This document shows, one piece after another, positions 37,296 through 46,582 of a stretch of DNA of 64,000 nt. The notes under the pieces are model-generated. The model was not told where the DNA came from, searched no databases, and saw only the letters and a program-made list of their open reading frames with translations. This DNA comes from Arthrobacter sp. HY1533. GTDB taxonomy: Bacteria; Actinomycetota; Actinomycetes; Actinomycetales; Micrococcaceae. Every line of letters begins with the position of its first letter. Positions within the stretch are counted from its first letter, which is position 1. Made by a program: the position numbers and the translations under genes. Location of the stretch: NCBI RefSeq assembly GCF_027568515.1, contig NZ_JANKZF010000001.1, forward strand, positions 558,001 through 622,000. The letters run 5' to 3'.

Positions 37296-39941
37296 CTACC
37301 TTGCGCGACGGGCATAGCGTTCGGCCGTCTTCTGGGCACGCGCGGCAGACCGGAAGTCAGATTCGGTGAAACCGAAGTTTGTGCAGGAACGCACCCAGGC
37401 GTAGGTCTGGGCCGCTGCCCCATGGTCACCGAGCCGGGTGAGGCACTCGGCCAGGGCGAACGCCGAGAGCCGGGCGCGCTGGCACAATTCAGGGTCCGGG
37501 TTGCCTGAAGCTATGTCCAGGATGCTGCGGTGCGCACTGGCCGCTTCCGGCAGCCGGTTCAGGTCATTCAGCAGTTGGGCCTTGTTCCGCAGCGCCTTGG
37601 TGCGCCGGAGCCGGCGTGACTGCGAATCGCCGCTGCTCGAGTGCACTGCGAGAACATGGTCGTAAGCTGCAATCGCCCCCTGGGCATCACCGAGATCGTC
37701 GATGAGGACCGCACGGTTGTACACGGCCTGTTGCCGGGTGGTCATGACGTCATCGTCAGTGGTGCTTGCGGCCACTGCATCGAGCGCCTCGTAGGCCGCG
37801 ATGGCTGCCAGCGGGTCCCCCACCCGTCCCTGTGCAATGCCGAAGCGGAGGTAGGCCCGGGCGCGCATTCGCTCGGCCCGGAAGTCCAGCCGTTGCCGCA
37901 CCACCATGCCCCGGCGGGCCACGTCGAGGAGTTCCACCCACTGCTGGGTGTCATTGAGGTGCCCGCCCCACATGTCCAGAGCCACCAGGCCAATGACTGC
38001 GATGTTCGGGTCGCTGCTGTCGTGGGCGGTGTGGGCCAGCTCGCGCCATATCTGCACAGCTTCTGCTGCACGTCCGGACGCATGGATGCCGTCTGCCTCG
38101 TGGAGTTGGCCACTCAGCACACGGTATTGCGCCTGCGCCTCGGAGCCGGGTGCTTTTTCCTCCGCGGCGGTCAGCGACAAGACGTTGAGGTTTTGCCTCG
38201 CGATCCGCACGGTGTCGGCAGTGTCGGCGTCGGCATCGCCCGCATGCCGGGCAATGAGTTCCTCAAGCACATGGATCGCCTGGTTGGTGGCTCCCCGCTC
38301 ATGGGCGCGCACGGCCTGGTTCAGGCGCCGGCTGGCGTCGCGCCGGCGAATGCGCGGGTCCGCGTCATCGCCGAAGGCCTCGGCGAATCTGGCCTGCATG
38401 GCGTCGGCTTCCGACGGGGCCAGCTCCGGGTCGCGGCTTGCGGAAAAGAGCGCGTTCGCAGCCCACACCCGGACATCGAGATCGGGGTCCTGGCCAAATT
38501 CGGCCACCACGGAGTCAACGGCGCTGCTGGCCTGGGCGTAGTGCCCTGCCTCGCGCAGAAAGCGGCCCCTCCAGTAGTCGGCTTGAGCGAAGACGTGCCG
38601 CAAGTTGTTGGCGGGTGCGTTGGAAAACTTCGAACGCACCCCCGCCAATACAGACAATGCCTGCTCACGCTTGCCGAGGTCAGACAGGCGCAGTGCCCGG
38701 TCCACCAGCAGCCGGGCCATGGTTGCCGCCAGCTCGGGATCGGCTGCGGCGTCGGGAAAACGGTGTTCAAGCTCTTCCGAGAGGCGCACCGCCAGGGCCG
38801 GGTCCCGGCGGGGCGCCGAGGGCGATGTGGCACTTCCGGGGTCCGGGTATCCAAGAACCTCAACGATTTGGGCGGCCACCCTGAACCGTGCCACCGCCGT
38901 CCCGGAGTGCGCGTCATGGAGCGCAGCGGCGTCAGCGAGCTGGAGGATCTGCAGATCCGCGGCGGTGAGATCGGATACATCGCCTCCCCGGCCCAGGACG
39001 TGGGCGAGCACGGTTGCCCGTACCTGCGGGTCGGCGTTGGAACTGTAACGCTCGATCAGCCGCGCCCATTCGGCGGCGGCCATCTGCCCAGATTCCGCAG
39101 CGGGAATCCGGTCCAGCAGCCGTTCCAGGTGCCGGCAGCGCAACGTGGCATCCTGCCAATCATCCGCATAACCATCGTGGAGCGCGGCTGTGGCCTCGGC
39201 GAGCGCCTCCGCCGGGGCCGCTCCTGCATCAAGGGCCAGGTCCGCGAGACTGAGAGTCGCTGAATAGTAGAAACGCCGCGCCGGGGAACATTCGCTCCCT
39301 TCGCTGATCACTGCACGCAAAAGGTAGTCGACGTGGGACGCATCGTTGCCCTGCTCGATCCGCAACCGCGCCGCCGTGAACATGGCATTGATGCGGATGT
39401 GGCGCATACGGGTGTCGCCCTCAGCTGTCAGGCCCAGTGCCAACGACTCAAGTTCCACGGCGATGGAGGCGGCATCTTGGTTGAGCCATTCACGAATCAT
39501 CTGCGCCGTCATGGCTGCTTCGGCGGCGGCCCGCCGCACGCCCAGGTGCTCCGAACCGTGCCCCCGTGCGGAAAATTCGCTGGCGCCGCGGAGTACGTCC
39601 ACCAGCACCACCGGATCTGGGTCATCGTGCCCATGGATCCATTCGAACCGGCTCAATTCGGCCTCGGCACGTGCCGTGGCGGCTTCATCGCCGTCGAATG
39701 CCCCACACAACCGGTGCATCCGCTCCAGGTGCGCATCAATGGCCGCCTCCGGGAGCATCCCGACATCCAGGTCGATGAGGAGCCCCGTGGCTTTTGCGAT
39801 GCCGACGGCCTCCTGGTCAGTGGCTGCGGGGCTGCATGCAAGGAGGAACCGTGTGAGCAACGCTTGCGCGTCCCCCTGGTCGCCTGCATCGATCAAGGCT
39901 TCGGCCGTGTCCACGACCTCCCCAATGGTGCTCCCGGACAT
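37296..39941 (-). CDS. Large TPR-like repeat protein of unknown function
   Basis: 881 aa, almost entirely alpha-helical with repeated A/L-rich pairs in the tetratricopeptide style, e.g. REQALSVLAGVRSKF, GDPLAAIAAYEALDAV, GDAQGAIAAYDHVLAV, GDHGAAAQTYAWVRS. No enzymatic, membrane or DNA-binding domain is recognisable and there is no signal peptide, so it is probably a cytosolic scaffold or sensor. The ATG follows GAGGTCAT. It stands alone between metE (beyond a strong terminator) and the aldehyde dehydrogenase. I do not recognise a described family. Confidence 0.75.
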   Translation of the reverse strand: MSGSTIGEVVDTAEALIDAGDQGDAQALLTRFLLACSPAATDQEAVGIAKATGLLIDLDVGMLPEAAIDAHLERMHRLCGAFDGDEAATARAEAELSRFEWIHGHDDPDPVVLVDVLRGASEFSARGHGSEHLGVRRAAAEAAMTAQMIREWLNQDAASIAVELESLALGLTAEGDTRMRHIRINAMFTAARLRIEQGNDASHVDYLLRAVISEGSECSPARRFYYSATLSLADLALDAGAAPAEALAEATAALHDGYADDWQDATLRCRHLERLLDRIPAAESGQMAAAEWARLIERYSSNADPQVRATVLAHVLGRGGDVSDLTAADLQILQLADAAALHDAHSGTAVARFRVAAQIVEVLGYPDPGSATSPSAPRRDPALAVRLSEELEHRFPDAAADPELAATMARLLVDRALRLSDLGKREQALSVLAGVRSKFSNAPANNLRHVFAQADYWRGRFLREAGHYAQASSAVDSVVAEFGQDPDLDVRVWAANALFSASRDPELAPSEADAMQARFAEAFGDDADPRIRRRDASRRLNQAVRAHERGATNQAIHVLEELIARHAGDADADTADTVRIARQNLNVLSLTAAEEKAPGSEAQAQYRVLSGQLHEADGIHASGRAAEAVQIWRELAHTAHDSSDPNIAVIGLVALDMWGGHLNDTQQWVELLDVARRGMVVRQRLDFRAERMRARAYLRFGIAQGRVGDPLAAIAAYEALDAVAASTTDDDVMTTRQQAVYNRAVLIDDLGDAQGAIAAYDHVLAVHSSSGDSQSRRLRRTKALRNKAQLLNDLNRLPEAASAHRSILDIASGNPDPELCQRARLSAFALAECLTRLGDHGAAAQTYAWVRSCTNFGFTESDFRSAARAQKTAERYARRAR

Positions 39942-40010
39942 ATGACCTCTTCAGACTCGTGCCAGCTCTTTTCCACCGCTGAGCTTGAGCCTAGCAAGTG
40001 TGCAAACGCA

Positions 40011-40055
40011 AAAGGCGTTCCTTGCCTCCCAAAAGGGAAGGCAAGGAACGCCTTT
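40011..40055 (-). terminator. Strong terminator after metE
   Basis: AAAGGCGTTCCTTGCCT / AGGCAAGGAACGCCTTT, 17-bp perfect arms; the loop adds CCC/GGG around AAAA. Lies 31 bp past the metE stop and isolates the repeat-protein gene downstream. Confidence 0.85.
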
Positions 40056-40086
40056 GGTGTGGCTGGCTCTAGGGAGCAGCAGGCGG

Positions 40087-42402
40087 TTAGACCAGCTGTG
40101 CGCGGACTTCCTTCGTTGCGTTGACCAGGTTGCGCAGGGACTCTTCAGTCTCGGCGTAGCCGCGGGTCTTCAGGCCGCAGTCCGGGTTGACCCAGAGCTG
40201 GCGGGCCGGGACGTGCTTGACGGCGGTGCCCAGCAGTTCGGAGACCTCGGCCTGGCCGGGGACGCGGGGGCTGTGGATGTCGTACACGCCGGGGCCGACG
40301 CCGCGGCCAAAGCCGTGTGCTTCGAGGTCGTTGACAACGTCCATGCGTGAGCGGGCGGCCTCGATGGAGGTCACGTCGGCGTCCAGGCCGTCAATGGCGT
40401 CGATGATGACACCAAATTCGGAGTAGCACAGGTGGGTGTGGATCTGGGTGCCGTCCACTGCACCGGCGGTGGAGAGGCGGAAGGAGTTGACGGACCAGTC
40501 AAGGTAGGCGGCCTGGTCGGCCTTGCGCAGGGGCAGCAGCTCGCGCAGGGCGGGCTCGTCCACCTGGATGATCTGGATGCCGGCGGCTTCCAGGTCTGCG
40601 ATCTCGTCGCGCAGGGCCAGGCCCACCTGGTTGGCGGTGTCGCCCAGGGGCTGGTCGTCGCGCACAAAGCTCCAGGCCAGGATGGTGACGGGGCCCGTGA
40701 GCATGCCCTTCATGGGCTTGTTGGTCAGTGACTGTGCGTATTCGGCCCACTCAACCGTGATGGCCTTTTCGCGCGTCACGTCTCCCCAGAGGATGGAGGG
40801 GCGGGTGCAGCGGCTGCCGTAGGACTGGACCCAGCCGTGGACGGTGACGTCGAAGCCTTCCAGGTTCTCGGCGAAGTACTGGACCATGTCGTTGCGCTCG
40901 GGCTCGCCGTGCACCAGGACGTCGAAGTCGAGCTCTTCCTGCAGGTCCACAACGCGCTTGATCTCATCCTTCATGAGCTGGCCGTATTCCTCGCCCGTGA
41001 TGGCGCCCTTGTTGGCGCGGGCACGGGCACTGCGGATTTCGCTGGTCTGCGGGAAGGAGCCGATGGTGGTGGTGGGCAGCGGCGGCAGGTCAAGTGCTGC
41101 TTCCTGTGCGGCTTCACGGACCGAGTATTCGGAGCGGTTGAAGTCGGCGGGGGTCAGGGCGGCCAGGCGGTCGCGGACCTCGGGGCGCTTGACGCCGGGG
41201 GCCACGGCGCGGGAGGCGATGATGGCTGACGCTTCGGCAATGGCTGCAGCGGACGACGCCGGGTCCACCAGGTGGGCGGCCAGCGTCACCACTTCGGTGG
41301 CCTTCTGGTCGGCAAACGCCAACCAGCTGCGCAGTTCCTCGGACAGCTGGGTTTCCTCGGTGACGTCGTGCGGGACGTGCTGGGTGGAGGTGGAGGTGGA
41401 GACGGTGACCGTCAGGCCTGCTGCCGTGAGGACATCGAGGCGGGCGGCGGACTCGGCCAGGTCGTTGCGCCAGATGTTGTGGCCGTCGACCACGCCGGCA
41501 ACCACTGTCTTGCCGGCCAGCAGGGCCAGCTCATCGGCGGACGGCACGGCACCCTTGAAGGCGTCAATGTGCAGGGCCTCGATGGGGGCGGCAGCCAGGG
41601 TGGGCAGCAATTCGGCGAGGGCGCCGAACGGGGTGGAAACCAGGATGGCGGGGCGGCCGGCGGCTGCGCCGAGGACCTCGTAGGAGCGGGCCACGGCGGC
41701 CTGGATCTCGGCGAGCGGCACGTCCTGGTCGGCAACCAGGGCCGGCTCGTCCAGCTGGACCCAGCTGGCGCCGGCGGCACCGAGGCGGGTGAGCAGTTCG
41801 GCGTAGACCGGGAGCACATCCTCAAGGCGGGACAGCGGCGAGAAACCGGCCGGGGCGTCGTCGGAGGCCTTGCTCAGCAGCAGGTAGGTCACGGGGCCCA
41901 CCAGGTACGGGCGGGTCTCAAAGCCGTTGGCCAGGGCGTATTCGAACTGCTCCACGATGCGGTTGGAGGTGACGGAGAAGTTGGTCTCGGGGCCAATTTC
42001 CGGCACCAGGTAGTGGTAGTTGGTGTCGAACCACTTGGTCATTTCCAGGGGCTGCTGGTCTTCCGTGCCGCGGGCCAGGGTGAAGTAGGCGTTGATGTCC
42101 AGCTGGCCGGCTTCGTTGCGCAGCTCGCCGAAGCGGGCCGGGACGGCGCCAATGTGGGTTGTGGCGTCCAGCACCTGGTCGTAGTAGGAGAAGGTGCCGG
42201 GGATTGCGGCGGCTTCCTTCAGGCCCAGCTCGGCCAGGCGGGCCGCGGTGCCCAGCTGGATTTCCTTGGCTGCGGCGTCCAGCTCAACGGCGTCGATCTT
42301 GCCGGCCCAGAAGGCTTCGATGGCCTTCTTGAGTTCGCGGCGGCGGCCGATGCGGGGGTAGCCCAGCAGGGAGGCGGAGGGGAACACGGGTGCGTTTGTC
42401 AT
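40087..42402 (-). CDS. metE: Cobalamin-independent methionine synthase
   Basis: 771 aa, full-length two-barrel enzyme. The N-terminal half begins with LLGYPRIGRRRELKKAIE. The C-terminal half holds zinc ligands in DVLVHGEPERNDMVQYFAE and NPDCGLKTRGY, and the GWVQSYGSRCTRPSI block. It moves a methyl group from methyl-tetrahydrofolate polyglutamate to homocysteine. Clear ribosome-binding site (AAGGAAT). metF, which makes its methyl donor, is immediately upstream and probably in the same transcript, under the structured leader of metF. Confidence 0.97.
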   Translation of the reverse strand: MTNAPVFPSASLLGYPRIGRRRELKKAIEAFWAGKIDAVELDAAAKEIQLGTAARLAELGLKEAAAIPGTFSYYDQVLDATTHIGAVPARFGELRNEAGQLDINAYFTLARGTEDQQPLEMTKWFDTNYHYLVPEIGPETNFSVTSNRIVEQFEYALANGFETRPYLVGPVTYLLLSKASDDAPAGFSPLSRLEDVLPVYAELLTRLGAAGASWVQLDEPALVADQDVPLAEIQAAVARSYEVLGAAAGRPAILVSTPFGALAELLPTLAAAPIEALHIDAFKGAVPSADELALLAGKTVVAGVVDGHNIWRNDLAESAARLDVLTAAGLTVTVSTSTSTQHVPHDVTEETQLSEELRSWLAFADQKATEVVTLAAHLVDPASSAAAIAEASAIIASRAVAPGVKRPEVRDRLAALTPADFNRSEYSVREAAQEAALDLPPLPTTTIGSFPQTSEIRSARARANKGAITGEEYGQLMKDEIKRVVDLQEELDFDVLVHGEPERNDMVQYFAENLEGFDVTVHGWVQSYGSRCTRPSILWGDVTREKAITVEWAEYAQSLTNKPMKGMLTGPVTILAWSFVRDDQPLGDTANQVGLALRDEIADLEAAGIQIIQVDEPALRELLPLRKADQAAYLDWSVNSFRLSTAGAVDGTQIHTHLCYSEFGVIIDAIDGLDADVTSIEAARSRMDVVNDLEAHGFGRGVGPGVYDIHSPRVPGQAEVSELLGTAVKHVPARQLWVNPDCGLKTRGYAETEESLRNLVNATKEVRAQLV

Positions 42403-42456
42403 GGGAATTCCTTAGTTATTGTGAAGCAAAATGTGTGAAGTTGGTGGGGTTCGCGG

Positions 42457-43410
42457 CTAGGCCCGAACCAGGCGCTGCGGGGCCGTGCGCGGTGCCGGGC
42501 GCAGCAGTTGGAGCTTGTCCAGGACCTCGAGCGCGGCACCGTGCTCGTTGAACGTGTACAGGTGGATGCCGGGTGCCCCAGCATCCAGGGCGGCGCGGGC
42601 CAGGTCCACCGTGGCGGCCACCCCGATCCGCCGGCTTTGGCCGGCGTCGTCGGCCCGGCCCAGCGCGTCCAGCAGTGCCGGGGCGGGTTCGACGCCGGTC
42701 AAGTCGCCCAGGCGCTGCACGCGGCGCAGGCTGGTCAACGGCATGACGCCGGGAATGATGGGGATGCTGACCCCGGCCCGGCGTGCCCGGGTGACGAGGT
42801 CCTTGTACTGGTCGGCGTGGAAGAACACCTGCGTGATGGCGAAGTCGGCGCCGGAGCGCTGCTTGGCCAGCAGCACCTCAACGTCATGCTCCACGGACGG
42901 GGATTCGGGGTGGCGGGCCGGGTAGGCCGCAACCCCGATGGCCACCTTGCCGGCGCACAGCAGGGCCGAGCGGCGCTGCTCCACGCGGCGGATGAGTTCA
43001 ATCAGGTCCTGGGCGTAGCCAAGGGAGCCTGCCCGGGGCTGGGAGGAGGCGTCCTTGGGCAGGTCGCCGCGGAGGGCGAGGATGCCGCGGACGCCGTGGT
43101 CCAGCAGTTCGGAGATGATCTCTGCCAGTTCATCGGCCGTGTTGCCCACGCAGGTCAGGTGTGCCAGGGGGCGCAGCGAGGTTTCGGTCAGCAGGCGGTT
43201 GAGCAGCTCAACGGCGGTGTCGCGGTTGCTGCCGTTGGCGCCGTAGGTGACTGCGACGTAGTCCGGGTTGGTTGTTTCCAGTTCCCGGATGGTGTCCCAC
43301 AGCGTGGCTTCAGCGGCTTCGTTCCTGGGCGGGAACAGTTCGTAGGAGAGGGCTATGGGCGCCGTTTGTGTCGACGGCACCGATGCCTGGATGAGGCTCG
43401 GAGGAGACAT
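42457..43410 (-). CDS. metF: Methylenetetrahydrofolate reductase
   Basis: 317 aa, TIM-barrel flavoprotein. Conserved pieces are LSYELFPPRNEAAEATL, YVAVTYGANGSNRDTAVELL, PLAHLTCVGNT, GILALRGDLP, ADFAITQVFFHADQY, and PIIPGVMPLTSLRRVQRL. It reduces 5,10-methylene- to 5-methyl-tetrahydrofolate for MetE. The ATG at 43410 follows CAAGGACC; the frame is open upstream through the leader but an extension is not conserved in the family. metE follows 54 bp downstream. Confidence 0.95.
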   Translation of the reverse strand: MSPPSLIQASVPSTQTAPIALSYELFPPRNEAAEATLWDTIRELETTNPDYVAVTYGANGSNRDTAVELLNRLLTETSLRPLAHLTCVGNTADELAEIISELLDHGVRGILALRGDLPKDASSQPRAGSLGYAQDLIELIRRVEQRRSALLCAGKVAIGVAAYPARHPESPSVEHDVEVLLAKQRSGADFAITQVFFHADQYKDLVTRARRAGVSIPIIPGVMPLTSLRRVQRLGDLTGVEPAPALLDALGRADDAGQSRRIGVAATVDLARAALDAGAPGIHLYTFNEHGAALEVLDKLQLLRPAPRTAPQRLVRA

Positions 43411-43629
43411 TTGCTTGGTCCTTGAGGATGGTTCGCCCGTTGCCGCCATTGCTTCTAGAAAGCGGTGGCACCGTGCAATGTGTCGAGAAAGGGGGGCGGG
43501 GCGCCACTGTGCACGGCTCATGGAGCTGCAAGTGCGCGTGGATCCGCCAGCAAATGTCAGGCCCACATGGGGGCACCCACACCCCCGGTCCAACCGGGGG
43601 TCGCTGACACACGTTGAGGAACTAACGTA
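43411..43629 (-). ncRNA. Structured 5' leader of metF-metE, candidate regulatory RNA
   Basis: About 219 nt lie between the predicted transcription start and the metF ATG. On the minus strand a three-way-junction-like fold is seen: TGTCAG pairs with CTGACA (43604-43609 with 43555-43560). This encloses a 9-bp hairpin with a triloop, ACCCCCGGT-TGG-ACCGGGGGT (43581-43601), and a GCCC/GGGC hairpin. The hairpin's 3' arm GGGGG can pair instead with the next CCCCC, giving mutually exclusive structures. It has no recognisable cobalamin or SAM-I/SAM-IV riboswitch motif. Confidence 0.5.
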
Positions 43630-43635
43630 GTCACA

Positions 43636-43665
43636 ATATTAGGCAGGGGAATTGCGTCTCAGCAA
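43636..43665 (-). promoter_or_regulatory. Promoter of metF-metE
   Basis: On the minus strand TTGCTG (43660-43665) and TAATAT (43636-43641) are spaced 18 bp, a good sigma-70/SigA-like promoter in an AT-richer patch. It predicts a start near 43629 and hence the long leader. Confidence 0.5.
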
Positions 43666-43785
43666 ATCGGCAATCGAATTACGTCGCAACTTTACGTATT
43701 ATTTCCGCCATTGCGTTCGGCCGGACCCGGAATGCGGGCACCTGGGCCGAATTTAATGCAAGGTTTTGTGTCGGCGCCTTGCGGG

Positions 43786-44562
43786 CTACCAGGGCTTGGC
43801 GTATTGTTCCGGTTCTTCGTCGGACAGCGCTTCCTTGAGCTTTTGGCCCTGGCTGCGCTCCTTCTGCGCCTGCTGGCCCTGCTGTTCCAGTTGTTTGAGC
43901 TTGTCCGCCGGCGGCTCCGGCGCATCCGTTCCGCCGTCGCCGTCGGAGGGCTGCTGCTGGCCGCCGTCGCCGTCGCCCTTTTGCTTTTGGGCCAGCCGCT
44001 CCCCCGCCTGCTTGAGTGATTCGCCCTCACCGTCGCTGTTGTTGGGGCTGTTGGTTGCGAAACAGTCGCGGGGGGCCGCGGCCACGAGCCCGCTGCCCTC
44101 GGCGTAGAGCTTGGCGGCCGACGCCGTGTCGCCGCCCTGTTCCTTGGCCGCGCCGAGCTTTTCCACGCTGAGCACCAGGTTCACCCGCACCCTGCACGAT
44201 TCATCGAAAGGTGCGAGCTCCAGGGCGGCGGTGAACTCGTCCCGGGCCTTGTCGAAGTCGCCCTGCAGCACATGCCCGTCGCCCAGGGCGAAGTGCGCCT
44301 TGTACCGCTCCACCAGGTTGAGCGTACCCATGGCCTGCCCGGCCTTCACGGTGCCGGCCGCATTGCCGCCGGCAAAGGAGTCAGCAGCCTGGCCGGCGGC
44401 AATGGGCAGGCTCAGCAGCTTCACTGCCAGGACGGCCGCGGCCAGGAGTCCGGGCGCAGAGAGCAGCAGTAGCCGCCGGCGGCGGCGCAGCCGCGCCGGC
44501 AGCACAGCCTTGGCAGCCGGGCCGGTGCCCGGTGACTGCACGTTTACGGTGTCGATGCTCAT
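43786..44562 (-). CDS. TPR-containing BatC-like protein of the MoxR/VWA operon
   Basis: 258 aa. One transmembrane helix (LLLLSAPGLLAAAVLAVKLLSL) after a basic stretch; a TPR-like helical pair in the middle (HVLQGDFDKARDEFTAALELAP); then a Gln/Asp/Gly-rich C-terminal tail that is probably disordered and coiled (KLKQLEQQGQQAQKERSQGQ). The ATG at 44562 follows AGGGGAG and overlaps the upstream VWA stop (ATGA). Last gene of the operon. Bat-type TPR proteins are thought to assist the VWA/MoxR machinery in the cell envelope. Confidence 0.78.
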   Translation of the reverse strand: MSIDTVNVQSPGTGPAAKAVLPARLRRRRRLLLLSAPGLLAAAVLAVKLLSLPIAAGQAADSFAGGNAAGTVKAGQAMGTLNLVERYKAHFALGDGHVLQGDFDKARDEFTAALELAPFDESCRVRVNLVLSVEKLGAAKEQGGDTASAAKLYAEGSGLVAAAPRDCFATNSPNNSDGEGESLKQAGERLAQKQKGDGDGGQQQPSDGDGGTDAPEPPADKLKQLEQQGQQAQKERSQGQKLKEALSDEEPEQYAKPW

Positions 44563-45602
44563 GCGGCTCCCCTGTCGTTCCGGCGCCATCGGCTGCCCGC
44601 AGCACGCCCACTCGGTGCCGCAGGGGCTTGCATGTCACGCCGGAGCATGGTCAGCGAGCCCAGTTCCCACAGGGCCACGCCGAAGGCCGCCAGGGCCAGG
44701 ACCCAGTAGAGTTCCCACCGCCCGGCCCCGGCCCGTGCGTCCGTTCCGGACGGATGGCTCGATGCCTTGGGCGCGGAATCTGCCAGGACAGGGCCCAGGC
44801 TGCCGGGCGCCTCCCGGTGCACATAGGGCACCTTGAACTGGCCGGCCACGTTGCGCAGCGCCTTTTCGTCAATGGTTGAAACGGCCGGCGTGAAGCCGGC
44901 GTTCTTGTCGGCAATCCATGGCCCGGGCTTGTCGCTGCCAAAGGAGTGGTCGCGCATCTTGCCGCCGGCTGCGGTGCCGTAGCCCAGCACCGCCCCGCCG
45001 TCCACCAGGGCCGGCGAGTCCTTGAAGGGTGACGGGGCGGTGGCCGCCGTCTGTTCGCCGTCGCCGAGGTAGTACACCAGCCGGGGCCTTTCGGGGTGGG
45101 CCTGCTGTGCCGCGGCCAGACGCCCGGCCAGCACGGAATCGGCCACGCTGATGCTGCTGCCCTTGGAGTTGTAGGCCGGGCGCGGGGCCATGACCTCTGT
45201 GAGTGTCCGCAGTGCCGTGGCGTCGCTGGTCAGGGGCAGCACCGCCGCGGCGCTGCTGTCGAAGGTGATGAGGCAGAAACGGGCGCCGGCAAACTCCTCG
45301 GCAAGGGCCATGATGTCGGCCTTCATCCCGTCCAGCCGGGGCGAGCTGCCGTTGTAGTCCTCGGCGGCCGAACTGGGCGTGGTGTCCACCACGAAGAAGA
45401 CGTTCAGTTCGGTGTTGGCCACGGGGGCCGGGGCGCCGCCAAGACCCGGGCGTGCGGCGGCCAGCACCACAAGCAGCACCAGGGCGGCGTAGCGCCACCT
45501 GGCCGCGGTGCGGGCCTTGAACAGCAGCCACGAGGCGCCGGCGGCCAGGAGCACAGCGAGGGGCCAGAAAAGCCATGGCGCAATAATGGGCAGGAACGTC
45601 AT
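44559..45602 (-). CDS. VWA-domain membrane protein (BatB-like)
   Basis: 347 aa. Two N-terminal helices and one near the C terminus (LYWVLALAAFGVALWEL) bracket an exposed von Willebrand A domain. The metal site reads D73-T-T-P-S77 instead of the canonical DxSxS, still compatible with metal binding. Starts with an ATGA overlap to the upstream VWA gene and ends with one to the TPR gene. Confidence 0.82.
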   Translation of the reverse strand: MTFLPIIAPWLFWPLAVLLAAGASWLLFKARTAARWRYAALVLLVVLAAARPGLGGAPAPVANTELNVFFVVDTTPSSAAEDYNGSSPRLDGMKADIMALAEEFAGARFCLITFDSSAAAVLPLTSDATALRTLTEVMAPRPAYNSKGSSISVADSVLAGRLAAAQQAHPERPRLVYYLGDGEQTAATAPSPFKDSPALVDGGAVLGYGTAAGGKMRDHSFGSDKPGPWIADKNAGFTPAVSTIDEKALRNVAGQFKVPYVHREAPGSLGPVLADSAPKASSHPSGTDARAGAGRWELYWVLALAAFGVALWELGSLTMLRRDMQAPAAPSGRAAGSRWRRNDRGAA

Positions 45603-46582
45603 CGCCGCAGCCTCCAACCGGCCACTCCCAGCACCGCCAGGGCCAACAGGGCAATGCCGAGCGGCCACGCCGGGTGGTCAAGCACGGTTTTCTGCGGGGC
45701 TCCCAGCAGCCGGGAAGCCTCGGTGGACTGGACCTTGGCAACTATCGATCCCACGGCCGCCTCCGATTCCAGGGCGTAGTACGCCCCTCCCGTGCTGTTG
45801 CTGGCGTCCTTGAGCCCCTTGGCTGCGGCCCCGAACAGGGAGGAGGAGCCATAGTCGTTCGGGTTCAGTGTGTACACGCGCACGCCCTGCTTCTTGGCCA
45901 GGGCGGCGGCCTCGGCCAACGTGAAGATGGGACGCCCTGCCAGCATGTTGTCGGAGGCAAACACGATGGAGCGGGAGCGTTCCGTCTCCCCCGTGGAGGG
46001 GAAGCCGTTGGCGCAGCTGGCCAGCCCGTCGCCAATGAGCGAGGAGCCGGGGGATTCATAGGTGCCGGCAAAGAATTCGTAGCCCTCCGCCGCGCCGCCC
46101 AGGGCCTTGCCGGCCGTGGCCAGCTCCGCGGAGACAAACTCGTAGTCGTCCGTGAGCGGGAAAACCGTCACGGCGCTGGAGTCGAAGATGACCATGCCAA
46201 TGCGTTCCCCCTTGAAGTTGCCCACCAGCTTGGCGAACACATCCACGATGGCCTGGTCGGTGTCGAGCATGGAGCCTGAGACGTCAAGGCAGAGCATGAT
46301 GTCCCGGTTGACGTGCTCCGGGCTGCTGGTGGTTTCGGTGCTGGGGCGTGCGGCTGCCGCGGCAAGCGAGAGTCCAAGGGCTGCCGTGGCTGCGAGCGCA
46401 GCGGCCAGCCAGGTGCGGCGCCGGGCCACGGCTGCCCGGTACCCGGGGAGGGCCGTGAGGCGGTCGGCGTGCGCCACGGGTGTGCGTGCGCCGGCGGGGA
46501 TGCGCCGCCGCCACAGGATCACGGCCACGGCCGCCATGGCGGCAAGGGCCGCAGGAAGCAGCCACCATTGCGTCAACGCCAC
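45599..46582 (-). CDS. VWA-domain membrane protein (BatA-like)
   Basis: 327 aa. N-terminal hydrophobic helices, then a von Willebrand A domain with the canonical MIDAS D100-V-S-G-S104, the LTDDYEF and FASDNM segments, and a final helix (LGIALLALAVLGVAGW). GTG start, 10 bp inside the upstream gene. Partner of the following VWA protein; such pairs are targets of MoxR ATPases in other bacteria. Confidence 0.87.
   Translation of the reverse strand: MALTQWWLLPAALAAMAAVAVILWRRRIPAGARTPVAHADRLTALPGYRAAVARRRTWLAAALAATAALGLSLAAAAARPSTETTSSPEHVNRDIMLCLDVSGSMLDTDQAIVDVFAKLVGNFKGERIGMVIFDSSAVTVFPLTDDYEFVSAELATAGKALGGAAEGYEFFAGTYESPGSSLIGDGLASCANGFPSTGETERSRSIVFASDNMLAGRPIFTLAEAAALAKKQGVRVYTLNPNDYGSSSLFGAAAKGLKDASNSTGGAYYALESEAAVGSIVAKVQSTEASRLLGAPQKTVLDHPAWPLGIALLALAVLGVAGWRLRR

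Noticed and set aside
43411-43629. Cobalamin riboswitch before metF-metE
   Set aside because: The B12-box consensus is not found on the minus strand; nor are SAM-I/IV or SAH core motifs. Kept as an unclassified leader.
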